Counted from the first letter of the stretch, positions 44,829-57,966 are shown. The stretch is 64,000 nucleotides of DNA from Gamsiella multidivaricata (GCF_025024155.1 NW_026251752.1:248001-312000); one strand, 5' to 3'. Notes: generated by a model not told the origin, from the letters alone. Numbers and translations are program-made.

Positions 44829-46462
44829 TTAGGACATCGTTGCATCCTCCTCATTTTTTGAGTTGCGGCGACTACTGACCCGTTTTGACGGCGTTCTCGA
44901 TGTTCTGCCCCCATCAGGACTCTCATCACCCTCTATCCTCTGTGAATACGGCATTTTCCCTACATCTGTATCTTCCTGACCGGAGTCGTCCTTATTTTTG
45001 GATGATTGTGCGCTCGGATCAGCTGGTTGCAGAGGCCGAGCTATCTTTTCAGAAGCTGGCTCTGTTGTCAGGGTGCTCTCTGTTGTCTTTACATCTGCAG
45101 AAGGATCCTGATCCTGATCCTGATCCTGATCATGATCATGATTCGAGCCCTCGTCGACGGCTTTATCTGCTGATGCCATGACAGTGTCAGCTCTCGATTC
45201 CTCACTGGGAACGCCAGTTGCTGACGCCTCGTCTTGAGAGGGCAGGCTATCGGGCCCCGCAAGTTTGCTCTGAAGTGTCTGAGGCGCCTTGAGCGAAGGA
45301 GGGGGTGCTTTGCACATGACAGTGGCCCTGGAGGCCAGCTCGGCTGCGCTGATCTTTTTTCGAGTTCTCCAATCCTCTATATCGGGCTCAACGTCTATAG
45401 TAGAAGCACCATCGCCTTCCTTAGCATGGGCAGAGAGTGCTGGTGATGAGGGCGCATCTAAACTAGAGGGAATATCCATCGTAATGTTGCCGATGGAATA
45501 GTCCGAAGCCTCGCGACGGCTTTCACTACTGCCTTGATCGGTTTCCAAGGCCTCCTGGCCATCAATGAGGATCGAAGGTAGAGGGATGTCCACTGCTTGG
45601 ACGGGATGGGTGGGAGAGGCAGTATCTGTGTCTGCTTGACCTTCCGTTGTCAGCCGTTCTATCTTGAGTCGCATGCTATCTTGATCGTTCTCCTCATCCG
45701 TGGTCAGTGCGCTCTTGGCAGATGTTGCGGACTCATCTTGGGCTTCTACAGCAGGATCACCCTCTTCCATCAGCTTCTCTCCTGATTCTGCCTGCCCATA
45801 CCTCGACGTTACATGGGGCTCTGAGTTGCTAGAAAGTTGACGAACCAGCTCCTTTGGGTACAAATCAGCGCCTCCAACTTCGATAAATAACTTGCTGTAG
45901 CATACAGCCAGCAGATGAGCCATCTGGCCCTCTGGTGCCATCCTGTCGTTCAGCTTTTTCAACTCGCATAGCCGCTGCAAGACCGCCAATCCGGGAAGCG
46001 TGGCCGCCTGTTCAAACATCTTGGCTTCGTAGATGGCAGCCTTCTCTCGAAACTCGGTTCTCGGAATCACTTCGGCGACAGCGAGCACTGGATCTGGTCC
46101 AACGAGATCAGCAAGAACTGACATGTACGAGTCATAAAGAAGCTCCCATATCTCCTTCAGATCCAGTAATAAACCGTGTGCACGCCGTATCTTCCTTGCA
46201 AGGCTGTTCAGAGTCTCCACGTCGCTCGTCTCCTTAGCGAGCACGATGAGGAACTTTGTATATTCCCCAACATAGATAAAATGTTTCCCGCTGCGCTCAA
46301 ACTCCGGCTTCCAGACAGAGCTCACCAGAGTCTTGAGATTGCTTTTGATCTGGAAAAGACTCAGCATCTCGGCCTTGGCGCGCTCAACATCGTGGTATAT
46401 ATGATACAGAATCCATGCTTGCTAAAACAAGAAAGCCAGAGTGAAGCAGCATTAGCTTATTT

Positions 46463-46501
<39 letters not shown>

Positions 46502-49500
46502 CGAGCAGTCCATGAGCTCCACAAACTGATTACATACTCTGAAGACAGGACGGTGGTGCCAGTGTCGCTTGTCGGTATGCCGGATTCTTGCGAGACCCTC
46601 ACAAAGTAATCGAAATGCATGCAGCTTGTGCTTTTTCTGAAAGTCCTCTTCTGTAGGTGGGTCGGATTGGATCACTTGAAGGTATTCTTCTGGTGGATCA
46701 AATATGAATGACTCTCCTTCGGCAGCACTCAACTTGGATTTCGCCAGTGTTTTGGTCATTAGCGACTCGACAATGGAGGGCTAGTGTAACATAAGCAAAG
46801 AAAGCGTTAGTCGGAAGCCATGTGCATCCAGCGTAAAAGGAAAGCTCTAGGACCTCTACCACAGTACCTTAATCCTGTCTTCTGATAAGTATTTTGATAA
46901 TGTTGATATAACCTTGTACGCTGCCTCAAAGATCTTTTCGTTGCCTGGCTGACCAGACCGATGGGGAACTTTATCCGCTGCAATCTTGTATAGAGTCAGC
47001 ACCTGGCTTGGCTTCCCAGCTAGCTTCTCAATGCACTTTCCGAGCATAAGCGGCGTCCGCCAGTTCTGGTCGTTTAGCATGAGCGAGCGCTTGAAGCAAA
47101 ATGCCGCAAACTTGTACACCTGCTCCTCAGTCGGTTCTGGGATAGAGATCGTTACTAGATCGCCTGTGTCCGACATGGCCTCCAGTCCTTCTGTACGACG
47201 CATAGCCTCCATCCGCATCGGCTTCGACATGATGCCATGAATGAGATAGCCAAAATCAAACCAAAACGCCGCTTGCTGCTGATACCATTCGTGGTCCGAA
47301 TTTTTGCTCATCCCTGTGTGGTGCTGTTGCTCGCCTAGATCTGTACTCCCTCGCGGCTCACAGTCCTCCAAATCAACTCGCTCGTCAATGTCGCGTTCTT
47401 GGCTAGGCTCATCCCATGACAGACTGGTGTTATTCGTGCGCTGGTTCTCATGCTCTCCGGCAGATATGTCATTATTGCTGCTCCGACTACACCTCTTCGG
47501 GGTCAACTTGACCGCCTGTGAGAAACAATGGAACGCCCTCTTTTGCAGGTCTGTAATCTTTGAAAAGTTGTTCTTGATATCCGAGGCACTGAAGACCAGA
47601 TTTTCGTCCGCCAGAAACGCATAGCAGGTCGCAAGGGAGTACCACGAGTCCCAGCTGTCGGGGTTCACGTGGATGTCAGTCCCGAACTGGTCGATCGCGT
47701 GCTGCAGATCCTCGAGAGGCTTGAATTGGTTGTTTTTCGCCTTGTTCCGGAACTGGGCGAGAAATATTTTGCCTTGGATAGCGTAAATTCTCCTGTAAAC
47801 TGAAGGGAGTTTGCTTGAAGGCGGCTGCAACATAGTGGGCAGATGATTCTTTGAGTTGACTTGAATGGCTTCTGCAAAGTTGATTTCCGACGCAAGATAG
47901 GCGTCGATAAGTTGGCGATTCAACTCTAGAATAGAGTTGCTCTCATATGGTGGAGATCCTAATGCCTCTTCAACACGATCCACTGCATCCTTGAGGTCAC
48001 CCCTAACTTGTCCTCGCAATACTCTATCAGATAACGATCGCTCGAGCAAGGGGAAAAACTCTGTTGCTGCTTTCTTGTCAAAATCCACGGGCTCTGAGGA
48101 ATGCTCGATAGGATATTGGCCATCTACCTAAGAAAAGATTGTTTAAGAAAGGAAAATCAATGACTTGTGGAGCAAAATTTCGTATAATGAAGGCAGTTGA
48201 ACGCAACGTACGCTGAGTGATATGCCATAAAAGCAGTAGTAACACTGGTTTTCCTCTTTCCGGTAGAACGCCCCTTGCATTGGAGATGAGACTTTGAGCG
48301 CTAGTTTGATGAGCTGATCTATAGAGCGATACGGATCAAACAATATATTGCCATGAGTGTTCTTGGAAAATCAAGGCACATTTCATGGCTGAAATACACC
48401 GGCGCCCCTGTCTTACTATCGTCGATTCCGCAGATCTCTCGTACACCAAAGTCGTCGTGGACCTGTGCAATGAGCTCCATGTACAGTTCCTGCGACGGAC
48501 AGGTATAGAGGCCAAGAGCTGTTGAAGAGTTCGTGGTCAAAGGTTGGGAGAGCACGCGCTGCGTTGTTTCAAAGTCCAAGTCCATGGCCTTCAGGTCCAA
48601 GGGCGCCATATTTAACGGCAAGAGTTCCGACATCGTGCGATCTGTATTGTCAGACCCTGAAGTCAATCCTTCCTGGATCCACCCAGGAAGCAGCAGTAGC
48701 AGGACGAGCCATACGCGGACCAAGACCAAGTTGAACTGCTCCAGATGTGGTCGATTCTTCAGGAGATCCGAGTATGAAAGTTTGATATCATCATCCACAA
48801 GCCGGTCCTGATGAAGAATGTTGACAAACCCAAGTCTTGTAATCGCCAGAACACCGCACACAAGCTTCTGAAGCAGTCGATCGTCGAGCGAATGAAGAAG
48901 GTCGGAAAGAGGCGCCGCCTGCAGCGTCTCCCGCAACAAAAACAGGATTTGGGATACTTGTCCAAAGAGGAACCACACCTCCGTAGCCTCACTCTTGTCC
49001 GTTATCGTGTTCACGAGCGTCTCAACTACGAGGACAAACATCTCTGAGATGCAATGAAACTGCTTCTCCTTATCTCTCAGAGCCTCGCAAGACTATAACA
49101 AACATAAAGGACGTCGCATTAGTTGAAATACACACGCTCATGCATGAACTTAATGCGATAGATGCCAAGAATGTTGGGTTACCTTATAAAGTAGCCCCAT
49201 GAGCTCCAATCTCTCCGATAACGATCCTCCAATCGAATCGGTGATATCTGATTCTAAATTTTTCTGGTTAGCCCCTCCTGGCATCGAATTGCCTTCTCCC
49301 TTCTTTAAGAAGATGGGCTCTAGCCTTGTCATTACGGCGTTATAGTCCTTCTCGTCAAATAGTCGAGCGGAATCTAAAACATACTGGTGAGTCTTCAAAC
49401 GTCCAAGTCGCTCCTGTATCTTCTCCGCGTCCACCTTGGTATCGTATTTGCTATGTTGCGAGGGTCATACAAAGGAATACTGTTAATACCGTAGCTCAGA

Positions 49501-52477
49501 CAGACGACATCCGCTGAGGTTGCACGCAATGCATACCAATTTGGCAGATGGACATCCAAAGAGGAGTCATCTTTGAGCTGTTGGAAACAGAGTTCAAATC
49601 GAGCGATAGCTTCCGAGGCATTACCAAGACACTGAGCATGTCTTCCTAACATCCAGTTAAATCTATTGATAATACATAGGTTAAGACTCAATGTGCCAGC
49701 TGTAGTAAATACAAGAAACAAAGCAGGTCAGCTCAAGTCGGCCTTGTTACCTTAACATTGCGGCTCTGACCCATGTTGTGGTCCTTGGCGAGTCAATTTT
49801 CCATTTTGAACTTGTCAATGGCGCCTCTAACCCCACGCCAACGAGATACATCCATCGCTGAAAGTTCTTGTCGACCCTGGCGACGTGCTCAGCATCGATC
49901 TTTCTGGCGCCCCTGCCTTTCCTTGAGATGACTGTGAATGGGTGGAGGATAGCGTGTACCATCTCGTCGAGATACATCTCGCAAATCGACAATTGAAGCT
50001 AGTTGTAGATAGTTAAAGTGATGTCAAAACGCTGGAAAAAGTTGCTTATGTCTCCTGGCACGCCCTCGCACTCCGAGTAGCCCTGTCTCAGCGCAGCTTT
50101 ACCTCTAGTGTTATCCGCTGCTCGGTATCGTGGCTCGATTCATCCGACCGCGTCTCCTGGTTGAGGTATTCAAGTAGCTGGTCCTCGATCAGGCAGACGA
50201 CGCTGCTTATCACAGACTGCAACCCGGCAGGCCATCGCTTTTGCCAATTCGATAAAGATTCTGAATTCGGTAGTCCAGAGAGAACAACCAGGGCATATTC
50301 GCAAAGATATTCCACGATACCTGAGTTTTGCTCGTTTGCTCTGTGAATAAAGTCGAGAAGCGTAACAGGGTCCTCATAGAAAGATGATATTGGCGGCTCG
50401 TCTTTCGCCACATTAAAAATCGCAAAGTGGTTTGTCTTTTGCCTACAGAGAAATCGGTGGTATAGTAGTTTAGGATGGGCCAGCCACTGTATACAAGTCG
50501 GTCCCCAGATGATGAAGGACGCTCTGAAAGATACGTTACTGTTGGACATGTTCGATTGTTGAGGCTTGAACGAGTGCGTTGGGACGCTCCAGATGCTTGT
50601 TGAAGGTGACCAAAAGTCCATACAGTCCGCTCGGGAAAATCTGCTCTGCCCGTAGTGACCCTGAGTTTGCACCAGATATATATGCATTTTCGATATCCAT
50701 CCCAAACTTGGAGAGAACAATCCTGTACTTGGACAACATTTCTTGCTCCTCCTCTTCGCGCTTCCTCTTGGTCTCTTCGAACTGCTCGAGTTTGTCCCGC
50801 ACTCGCTTCGACGTCCTAAACTCAGCGTGTAGATGGAGATTTGAAGAATTAGACTGGGATGGCGTGTAGTAGGTGCAGCTCCGTGACAACCCTCTCTCTC
50901 CTGAACCATACCTTAATCCAGATCGCTCCTCAACCTCTTTTCTTTTCCGTTTTATAGCCGCGTTTTGCTCTGTCTCTGCAGTATCTTTATCACCTTGGTC
51001 CCCAACGTCATCTCCAACAGTAGCTGCTGGCCCGCTTGCTTCTATGGGCTCCTGCGTGAACGGCTCCGCCATGGCCTTGGATTCTGGGGGCACTGGTTCT
51101 TCCGTAGCTAACTCTACTTCCATAGTAGCAACGGGTTCCTGGATTACCAAAGGCACCTCTCCCATGTCAATGTCCTCGCTGGTTGCCTTTTGTGTCCGAA
51201 TCACTAGGCGCTGGTTGCAAAAGTCTGGGTCTGGGTCTGCTAGCATCGCCTTGTACTCCTCCAGCAGCTTCTCGCCGAGAGTAATCCAAGACGGATCCTC
51301 TAAAACCAGCTGCTTTACACTGGTCTCGATATTATTTGAAGGTGCTGTATCCAAAGCGATGCGGCCGAAATTAGTTAAGTCCGGTCCATCCTGAAGCTGG
51401 CTGTGGATCAAATTTTGGAGCTCTAGCCCTCGCTGAAAATAAGGCGATACCCTCAGCGCCTTTTGGATGTAGTCCTCGCATGCTATAAAGTCGCCAATCT
51501 CGTAAAGAACCTAAGCAGCAGACAAGAATAAGTGCCCAAAGGTCAGATACAAATGACAGCGCTGTAAAATAGAGCCTTGTTTTGCAAGAACCTACATTGC
51601 ACAATGTCTCCAGGCATGTCCATTGAGAAGGCGTGAAGTCATGATCTGGCCAATCATTTGAGAATACGTTGTTGGTTGCTGTGTTGTCCACCCCGTCTGT
51701 GCGTTGTTGCTGCAGTCCGCTTTCCAATGCATAGCGTGCTAGCTTGAGCTTTTTTTCGTCTGCCGCCATCGTCCCAATCTTGATCCATAGCGAGTTATCC
51801 GAACAGTCAAATGCAATCGCCTAAACGGTTCAATAAACACAAGATCAGTCGCTTGTATGAGGTACCCTCCAGGGTGAATGGATGCGGCAGTCATACCTTT
51901 AGATAGTATTGGAGTGCTAAGGCGTTTTCTGCGACCTGCTCAAGAATGTACGCATAATTCGTATAGACCAGGTACTGCAAGCGACGGAGAGGCGTACCCC
52001 GGGCCGCTATCTCTGACTGTCACACATAGAATCTTAATGTTAGGCGGAATCCAGAGCGTGTATCCAAGACCGATCCATGATAGTTCTCGTCCGCTTACGT
52101 CGTTATCGATATTCTGGAAAAGATCAGAGTCTATTAGGTCCTTAAGCATCCCCTTCGATTCTTCTAGCTGCCCTTTCTGCAGCAATCGAATCGCGCCTTC
52201 GTATACGCCTAAACATTTCTCGGCCTACAAAGGCGTTTAGTATTGGTGGCAACTTAGAGGTGATAAGAATGCAATCCATAGTTGCCGCGCATAACGGATG
52301 GTTCTTAATTCTGCATACCTGAATCTCCACGGACTCCTCCTCCTTTGACTTTGACTGCTCCTCTTCGTTCAGTACCGCGAAACGAATCTAGTATGGCATG
52401 GACATGCTAATGTTAGAACCAAAAGCATCACAGGCGGTGCAATCTGTGGCATAGCTGGCGGAGTTCTACCGTACCAT
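44829..52477 (-). CDS. HIR3: HIR complex subunit Hir3 / CABIN1 homolog
   Basis: Fifteen coding exons, in transcription order 52477-52475, 52387-52319, 52224-52099, 52016-51897, 51820-51596, 51510-50540, 50442-50103, 49998-49751, 49662-49537, 49450-49183, 49092-48400, 48361-48212, 48127-46868, 46780-46538 and 46421-44829, give 2144 aa. Typical Hir3 features are the start MIRFAVLNEEEQ, TPR-like helices (CLGVYEGAIRLLQKGQLEES; LQYLVYTNYAYILEQVAENA; GDFIACEDYIQKALRVSP), ENQCYYCFYGISLS, and EFFPLLERSLSDRVLRGQVR near the middle. Hir3 is the scaffold of the HIR histone chaperone, which deposits H3-H4 outside replication and represses histone genes. Two points need care: the first coding exon is only ATG, and the 48361/48400 junction implies a 38-nt intron. 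Confidence 0.85.
45103..45143. repeat. GATCCT repeat encoding Asp-Gln/His dipeptides in HIR3
   Basis: A tandem hexamer on the plus strand encodes alternating Asp with Gln or His in the disordered C-terminal region of Hir3. Copies vary slightly at the end (GATCAT). Confidence 0.8.
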
Positions 52478-52800
52478 GGTATGAAAAGAGTGTCTGAGTT
52501 GAGCAGGGCAGGTCGAAACGAGGGCCGCAACTCAGTAATGGGTGAACGGCAGAAAAGTGAGAAAGTAAACGCGATGGCATGCAAACCAAGATGTCCTCCA
52601 ATGTCAAGAGCACAGGAACACCGCGTTCGAATCCTAGGTGGCTTTTGGTCTTTATTGGTGACTCGTGCTTTTTGACTATAACCGATTTGACTGCGACAAT
52701 CGAGCCCGTGGCAGGCGTCAAGCGCAATGGCGGAGATCGTGTTTCCTCGTCCAATATCAGCTCCAGTGCTTCATGCAGATTGAGCTCCGTATTTCCCACT
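52478..52800. promoter_or_regulatory. HIR3 promoter/leader and NDUFS4 3' region
   Basis: The 323-bp gap between two minus-strand genes should hold the HIR3 promoter and untranslated leader. I see no separate gene. Confidence 0.35.
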
Positions 52801-53662
52801 TTACTTGGTCTTGACAAAACGCAATTTGGTAGGCGAATATTTAAAGTTGTCAGCGTAGATCTTCTTCTTAAAGACCTTTTCGTTGGGCTCCTGAAGAGTA
52901 AACTCCCATCCTAGAAGCAGCAGATCGTTCAAATATTAGTTCCGACGAATTAATTTCGCCCGAAATCCTGCGTGGAATGATATAAAGATCTCTTAATGCG
53001 CGCCGTAACCAACCTTGTCTTTCGGCGAATGCAATTGCGTCCTCTTTCGCGTTGAACTTCATTTGAAGAGCTTGCATATAATCCGAGCTGAATGGCAGCG
53101 AAATGACAAATGATGCGATATTAGCCAAAAGGTGCTTTCGCTCATAAAGGCAATGTGTGGCAAAAGGCAGAAGCTCGTAAGTGTGATATACCTGGAAGCC
53201 CAACCGATCAGCTCGTTCTCAAAGCGCCCGCCCTCGAGATCAGTGTCGAAGTCAAGTCTCCAAACTTCAGTGTTACCGACTCCGGACTGTGTAGCACTCT
53301 TGCAGGCCTTGTAGATGCGGCATGGATGCATCCGGACTTCCTCTAATAGCCAAGGACAAGAGCAGTTCAGAGTCCTGTCATGAATTGCCTCACCGCATCA
53401 GGGAAATCGAATGGGTTCATGTGTATCGCATATCATCGCTTCGGTAATAATGTAGCTCAGCAGGCGTCTGTTTCCTTTCTCAGTTCCAGGACTCACCTGG
53501 AGCTCCGCTAATGACCTCTGCCTGGAGTGCACCAGGCTCCTGTAACTCAGTAACGGAGGTCGATGTCGAGTAGAGATGTCTTGCGACAGAAGAGGGGGCA
53601 AACCTGGGGGTAGCAATCAGAGGCATTCGCAGGACCTGCTTGACAATCGTAGACGCGGACAT
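52801..53662 (-). CDS. NDUFS4: Mitochondrial complex I subunit NDUFS4
   Basis: Four exons, in transcription order 53662-53497, 53342-53192, 53087-53014 and 52910-52801, give 166 aa. A basic, Ser/Thr-rich leader (MSASTIVKQVLRMPLIATPR onward) is a mitochondrial presequence. The mature part has CRIYKACKSATQSGVGNTEV, then WRLDFDTDLEGGRFENELIG, a conserved WAS, YMQALQMKFNAKEDAIAFAE, and finally YADNFKYSPTKLRFVKTK, the full NDUFS4 pattern. The protein is an accessory subunit at the N/Q module junction of NADH dehydrogenase. One donor is GTTGGT (53013), weaker than the rest, but it is fixed by phase and conservation. Presence of complex I excludes Saccharomyces-type yeasts. Confidence 0.95.
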
Positions 53663-53914
53663 GGTGAATAAATGGGTAAATGGGAGTAATGGTGAGAAAG
53701 TAATTCACTTTCCTACATATTTCACTTTCTCTCCTTTTCTCTCTCTAATTGCACCCTTGATGCATTCCGTAAATGCACTAGGGATAGGGTGTGCTTCGAC
53801 GGCCTACTCGCGGCGTTATACAGACATCTTTATTTGATTCTTTCCTTCTATCTTCATTCATTTCATTCACCTCCTCATCCCATTCCTCTTCCTTCCAACT
53901 CGTCTTGGCTCGCA
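53663..53914. promoter_or_regulatory. Bidirectional promoter, NDUFS4 and YME2
   Basis: The start codons of two mitochondrial-protein genes face away from each other across 252 bp. The sequence is pyrimidine-rich on the YME2 side. Co-regulation is inferred from layout. Confidence 0.5.
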
Positions 53915-56900
53915 ATGTATCGAGTTGCAGCCTCGTCAGAAGCAACCCTCCGCCGGTTCTACACGCCTGGCTCCTCGGCACGCCACAATTTCTCTTCTTC
54001 CCCTCTCACTTCAACGTACACACGATGTTTCAGCGCGACAACCGTTCCTGCGACCCCACGAGGCATCCGATCTGCACTAGCCATTCCCAGGTCCTATCGA
54101 TCTTCCAATCCTACTCTCGTCACACAGCCAAACCCCTTCGCAAGGACAAAGAAGGTGCCCAATACTAGCTTACGGCGTGGGTTCACAACAGAGACAGAAG
54201 CCGCGGCTGCTGAGGAAGAGGTATGGAGTACGGGTTCGAGAGGACCTGCCTTGGTAGAATGATGAATACCTGTCGTCACTTCTGACGCGCGCGAATCCAA
54301 CCTAACCTTATTTTTGCTACGAATTCATCACAATTCGCCCAACAGCTGCCGTTGAAATATGGACTGCTGTACTTTGACAACGCATATCCGCTCAAGATGG
54401 GCTGGTGGGACGTCCGCTACTCGTTGCTCCGTCCAGGCTGGCGATCTCTTGAGCGCAAGGCCAAGAAGGAGCTCGTACCCCCTGAGAACGGCATGCCATT
54501 TCACTTTAAGGTCGGAGGCATTGAACCTAGGTAATAGCTCGCTCTAAGTATGTTGCAGAATGCCTGCAACGCCTAGTCCCGCTCATGCTCTGTGCTTAAC
54601 CGCCTCTCTGTTTATTTGTATTGATAGACTTAAAGATGGAGGAATGTTTCTCCATTTTTCGTATGTTCATCCCAGCTCGTACACAACCAAGGAGGCCTTG
54701 AAAGAGATCGAGAGTAGATGCGAGCAGCACCTCTTGGGTCACGGTCACTATATGTGGTTCAACCTTCAAAAGGTGCGCGCTTTCCTGGTGAAGGGCACCC
54801 CATTCTTGGAGGATTTGTCCAGTCGGTATCCCAATAAAAAGATCAGGATCGAATACTCAGGAGGCCTCGGCATTGAAGGCCTGTATGAGCTATTTCGAAA
54901 GTATGGCAAGATTGTAGACATCGTTCAAGTGGCGCCAGTCAAGGATATGCCACAGCAAGCAATTGTCCAATACCAGTTCATGCGTTCTTCCACCAGCGCA
55001 AAAAACTGTCTTCATGGAACAGAGGTCAATGGAGTGAAGATCCATGTCACGTACGAGAGGACGTTAAAGGGCAACGTTATCTGGACCTGGCTCTCGAACC
55101 ACCCCAGGATCAGTGTTCCGCTTGGAGGATTCATGGTCGCAGGAGTGTCGCTCATCATCTTTGATCCGATCCGAGTATTCAGCATGCACGCCAAGATTAT
55201 CCAGTTGTTTAACGTCAACGAATATCCAATTTTAAAGTGGCTGCGCAAGGAGACAATCGGACGTCTTACTCGAGCGCCTGTTGATTCCCTTCAGGCTACA
55301 GGATGGCGTGAGCGAGAGGAAGAAGAAGAGAAGCTGCGCGTCTGGTTACGCAATCCCCCAGGTACAACCTCTCCAGGATGGAATTAGCAACCGACCTAAT
55401 GTGCGAGTATCTTGGTAGACATCTAACTGGCCAAACCATCTTACTTCTCGCATAGAAACATTTGCCATTGTTCAGGGGCCACGTGGCGCCGGAAAGACGG
55501 ATATGGTGGAGTATGCAATCAAGGAGAAGAAGCACAGAGTAGTCCTCCGCTGTGAAGAGTTGGCAAATGCCAGGAGCGAGGGCGAAGTCTTGACCAATCT
55601 GGCCAAGCAAGTCGGATACGTTCCCTTGTTCCAATTCATGAACACGTTTAACAATATGATGGACATGGCCATCGCCGCTACCACAGGACAGAAGGCTGGT
55701 ACGTGCTTGAAAGTATCAGCTGTTTGCGACTGATGTTACGACCTAGCCATGCTAAGCATTGCCTTGTCTTGCTACATAATTCGCAGGTTTGTCTGCAACT
55801 TTTGAGGGACAGTTGAAAAAGATCTTGGATACTTTGACTGTTGCTATCCAGCAAGCATCACCCACCAGGAACATGTCTAACGTCTCACCGGAGAGTATCA
55901 TGAAAAAGATCGAGGTGACATTGGAAGAAAAGGCGCACAGAGCCGAAGTGACATCAACCTCAGAGGGCACCATGCCGACTCAGAACATCGGTCCGAGACG
56001 AGCAGCCAGGGCCAAAGCCAAGGCTAAGAAGGATGCGGAGAAGGAGGAGAGCAAATGGTGTGATCCAGATGACATTCCGGTGATTTTGATCGACGGATAC
56101 ATGTCGAGAGAGAAGGGACAGCATACCAAAGAGCTCTGGACTTTCTTGGCAGAGTGGGCTGCTGTGTTGGTGGAGAACCATGTTGCACATGTCATCTTCA
56201 TTAGCAATAACGTCGCTGCTGCGAAACCACTTTCAAAAGGTACCATATCTGTCTGGCATATTTGGAGATCGCATGTCATCGTCCGAGACCGCGGGTAACT
56301 GATATTCACCTATCTGGATGCACCCTAGCGCTCCCAAACATGACCTTCGAGACAATTGTGCTCTCTGATGCGAGCTTGGACTCTGCAATGGAATTTGTAT
56401 ACAAGCACCTGGACAAGGAAGAGTACCCAAATCTGAAGAAGTCCGTCGAAGTCATTGGTGGCCGCTTGACTGATCTGGAGCTGTTCGTGCAAAAGGTCAA
56501 GAGCGGCATGAGCCCCGAAGGTATGTTCCCTTCTCATCGAGCCCTTATCCTCAAAATGTGCTGCCATTAAGCACTCAATACTGAGTACGCATGCATTGAA
56601 CTACTGCTTTGACACATAGACTCTGTGCGTGATATTTTGGGGAGAGCCATCATTGAGGTCAGAAAGAACGCGTTCGATTTTGACAGCACTGACAACAAAA
56701 CTCTCAGCTGGACGCCAATTCAATTTTGGGCCATCATGAAGCAACTGGCCGTGTCCGATTCTGTAAGTCGCGCTGGCCTGATTCGTCCATGAGCGGATGA
56801 TTTCCTAAATGGGGAAAGATGGTTCGCTGACATGCGTTTTTCAAATTTCTTTAGATCAGCTACGATGAGCTCAAAATTGATCCGCTATCCAAAGGCGACG

Positions 56901-57430
56901 AAGCGCCGTTCGCCGGCATGGAACAGGCAGAACTTATTACCATTAGTCATAAGAATGGTAAGTACAAAAAAGAACTATTTCAGGTTTAATGCCGGGATTC
57001 TGTAAAGGCGACAGTTCCATGAAAAGAAGGAAGTGATTTGACCGCGTTTTTGTTCTCGTATCGCTGATGTCTAGGTCGACCATATGCAGTGAAGCCCGGC
57101 AAGCCAATCTACCGTGCAGCGTTCCAGCAGATTCTCTTGGACGAAGGGTTTGCTGCAGTTATGAACTTGGAATCGACTGCGTTCCTAGAGAAGCTCGAGA
57201 ATGCGAACGTGGTCAAGTTGGAGGGCGAGTTGAAGGAACTCTCGAATCTACTGTACCGGGACGGTTCGTGGCTCTTTGGGGGCGGCCGTATTCCGAAGGA
57301 AATCGATACTCGTGCCAAGTGGCTGATGAAAAAGCTGGCAGACAGCCATGCCAAGATTGAGCAGTACGAGCAGGAGATGGGTCAATCCAAGAAGGTCGTC
57401 GCAGCCCAAGACGTACACACCTCGAACTAG
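53915..57430 (+). CDS. YME2: Mitochondrial inner-membrane protein Yme2 (RNA12)
   Basis: Nine exons, 53915-54220, 54346-54530, 54628-55361, 55456-55698, 55787-56239, 56329-56520, 56620-56762, 56855-56957 and 57075-57430, give 904 aa. The first ~100 residues form a basic, Ser/Thr-rich mitochondrial presequence. Then come LLYFDNAYPLKMGWWDVRYS, an RRM-like segment (IEYSGGLGIEGLYELFRKYG), a membrane segment (PLGGFMVAGVSLIIFDPIRV) and, in the RNA12/AAA-like part, a Walker A IVQGPRGAGKT at about residue 416 and a hydrophobic-D strand VILIDGY. This is the domain order of yeast Yme2, which affects nucleoid structure and escape of mitochondrial DNA. A C-terminal coiled coil closes the protein. All exon phases agree. 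Confidence 0.93.
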
Positions 57431-57756
57431 TGAACAAAATAAACCTACCAATGAACATAGAGCACCGATCCAAGTACCGTATGGATTGGCAGTATGCTTT
57501 TATCTGCAGGCCCTATTGGCTACAGCAGTAAATCATGGACGGCATTCTCATCCAACCCCTGGATCCAGGTGCGAAACGTGTTTTGAAATATGGACACAAT
57601 GGATGGTCAGGATGAACATTTGATTTGGTGAACTTGCAGCTCGGTTTGCAAGACATATTATTCATTTTGAGATTTTATTACAGGCCTGCAATTACGCATG
57701 CGGAAGAGAATGGTGATTTCCAGCCTTCGCGTTCCGACTTGATGCCTCGATAATCT
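57431..57756. other. Convergent intergenic region, YME2 and Pga2-like gene
   Basis: The 326 bp contain two convergent 3' ends and no other visible feature. Confidence 0.4.
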
Positions 57757-57966
57757 TTAATCGAGTTTCCTCCGACCGCCTCGATTAGCGCCACCACTGT
57801 TATTCAGTGCATCGTTTGCTGCAGCCTCAGCCTCGAGTCTTGTCTGGCTTCTAGCTTGGGCCTGCTCGCTCATTCGGACAAAGTACGGACGGATCAGCAG
57901 CCACGCTGCAATCAGGATGCCAGAGAAGATGATGTCATTCTGCGAGTACGAGATGTAGTTGCCCAT
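57757..57966 (-). CDS. Small single-pass membrane protein, Pga2-like
   Basis: A 69-aa single-exon frame has one membrane segment, IIFSGILIAAWLLIRPYFVR, followed by a charged, Ala/Glu/Gln-rich helix and a Gly/Arg-rich end. The pattern of one membrane helix ending L-L-I/L-R-P-Y followed by a charged tail is that of fungal Pga2 proteins (protein trafficking, ER). Pga2 is usually around 100-130 aa, so an upstream exon could be missing. The purine-rich block just upstream on the plus strand (58021-58075) would suit a leader. The family link is tentative; a small membrane protein is well supported. Confidence 0.45.
   Translation of the reverse strand: MGNYISYSQNDIIFSGILIAAWLLIRPYFVRMSEQAQARSQTRLEAEAAANDALNNSGGANRGGRRKLD

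Noticed and set aside
50454..50540. Continuous second frame through the HIR3 exon 6/7 junction as a separate protein
   Set aside because: A GTAACG...TGTAG intron (50443-50539) joins the two Hir3 frames precisely, so the overlap frame is intronic.
52605..52640. GTTCGAATCC resembling a tRNA B box
   Set aside because: No matching A box or cloverleaf upstream; it lies in the HIR3-NDUFS4 gap.
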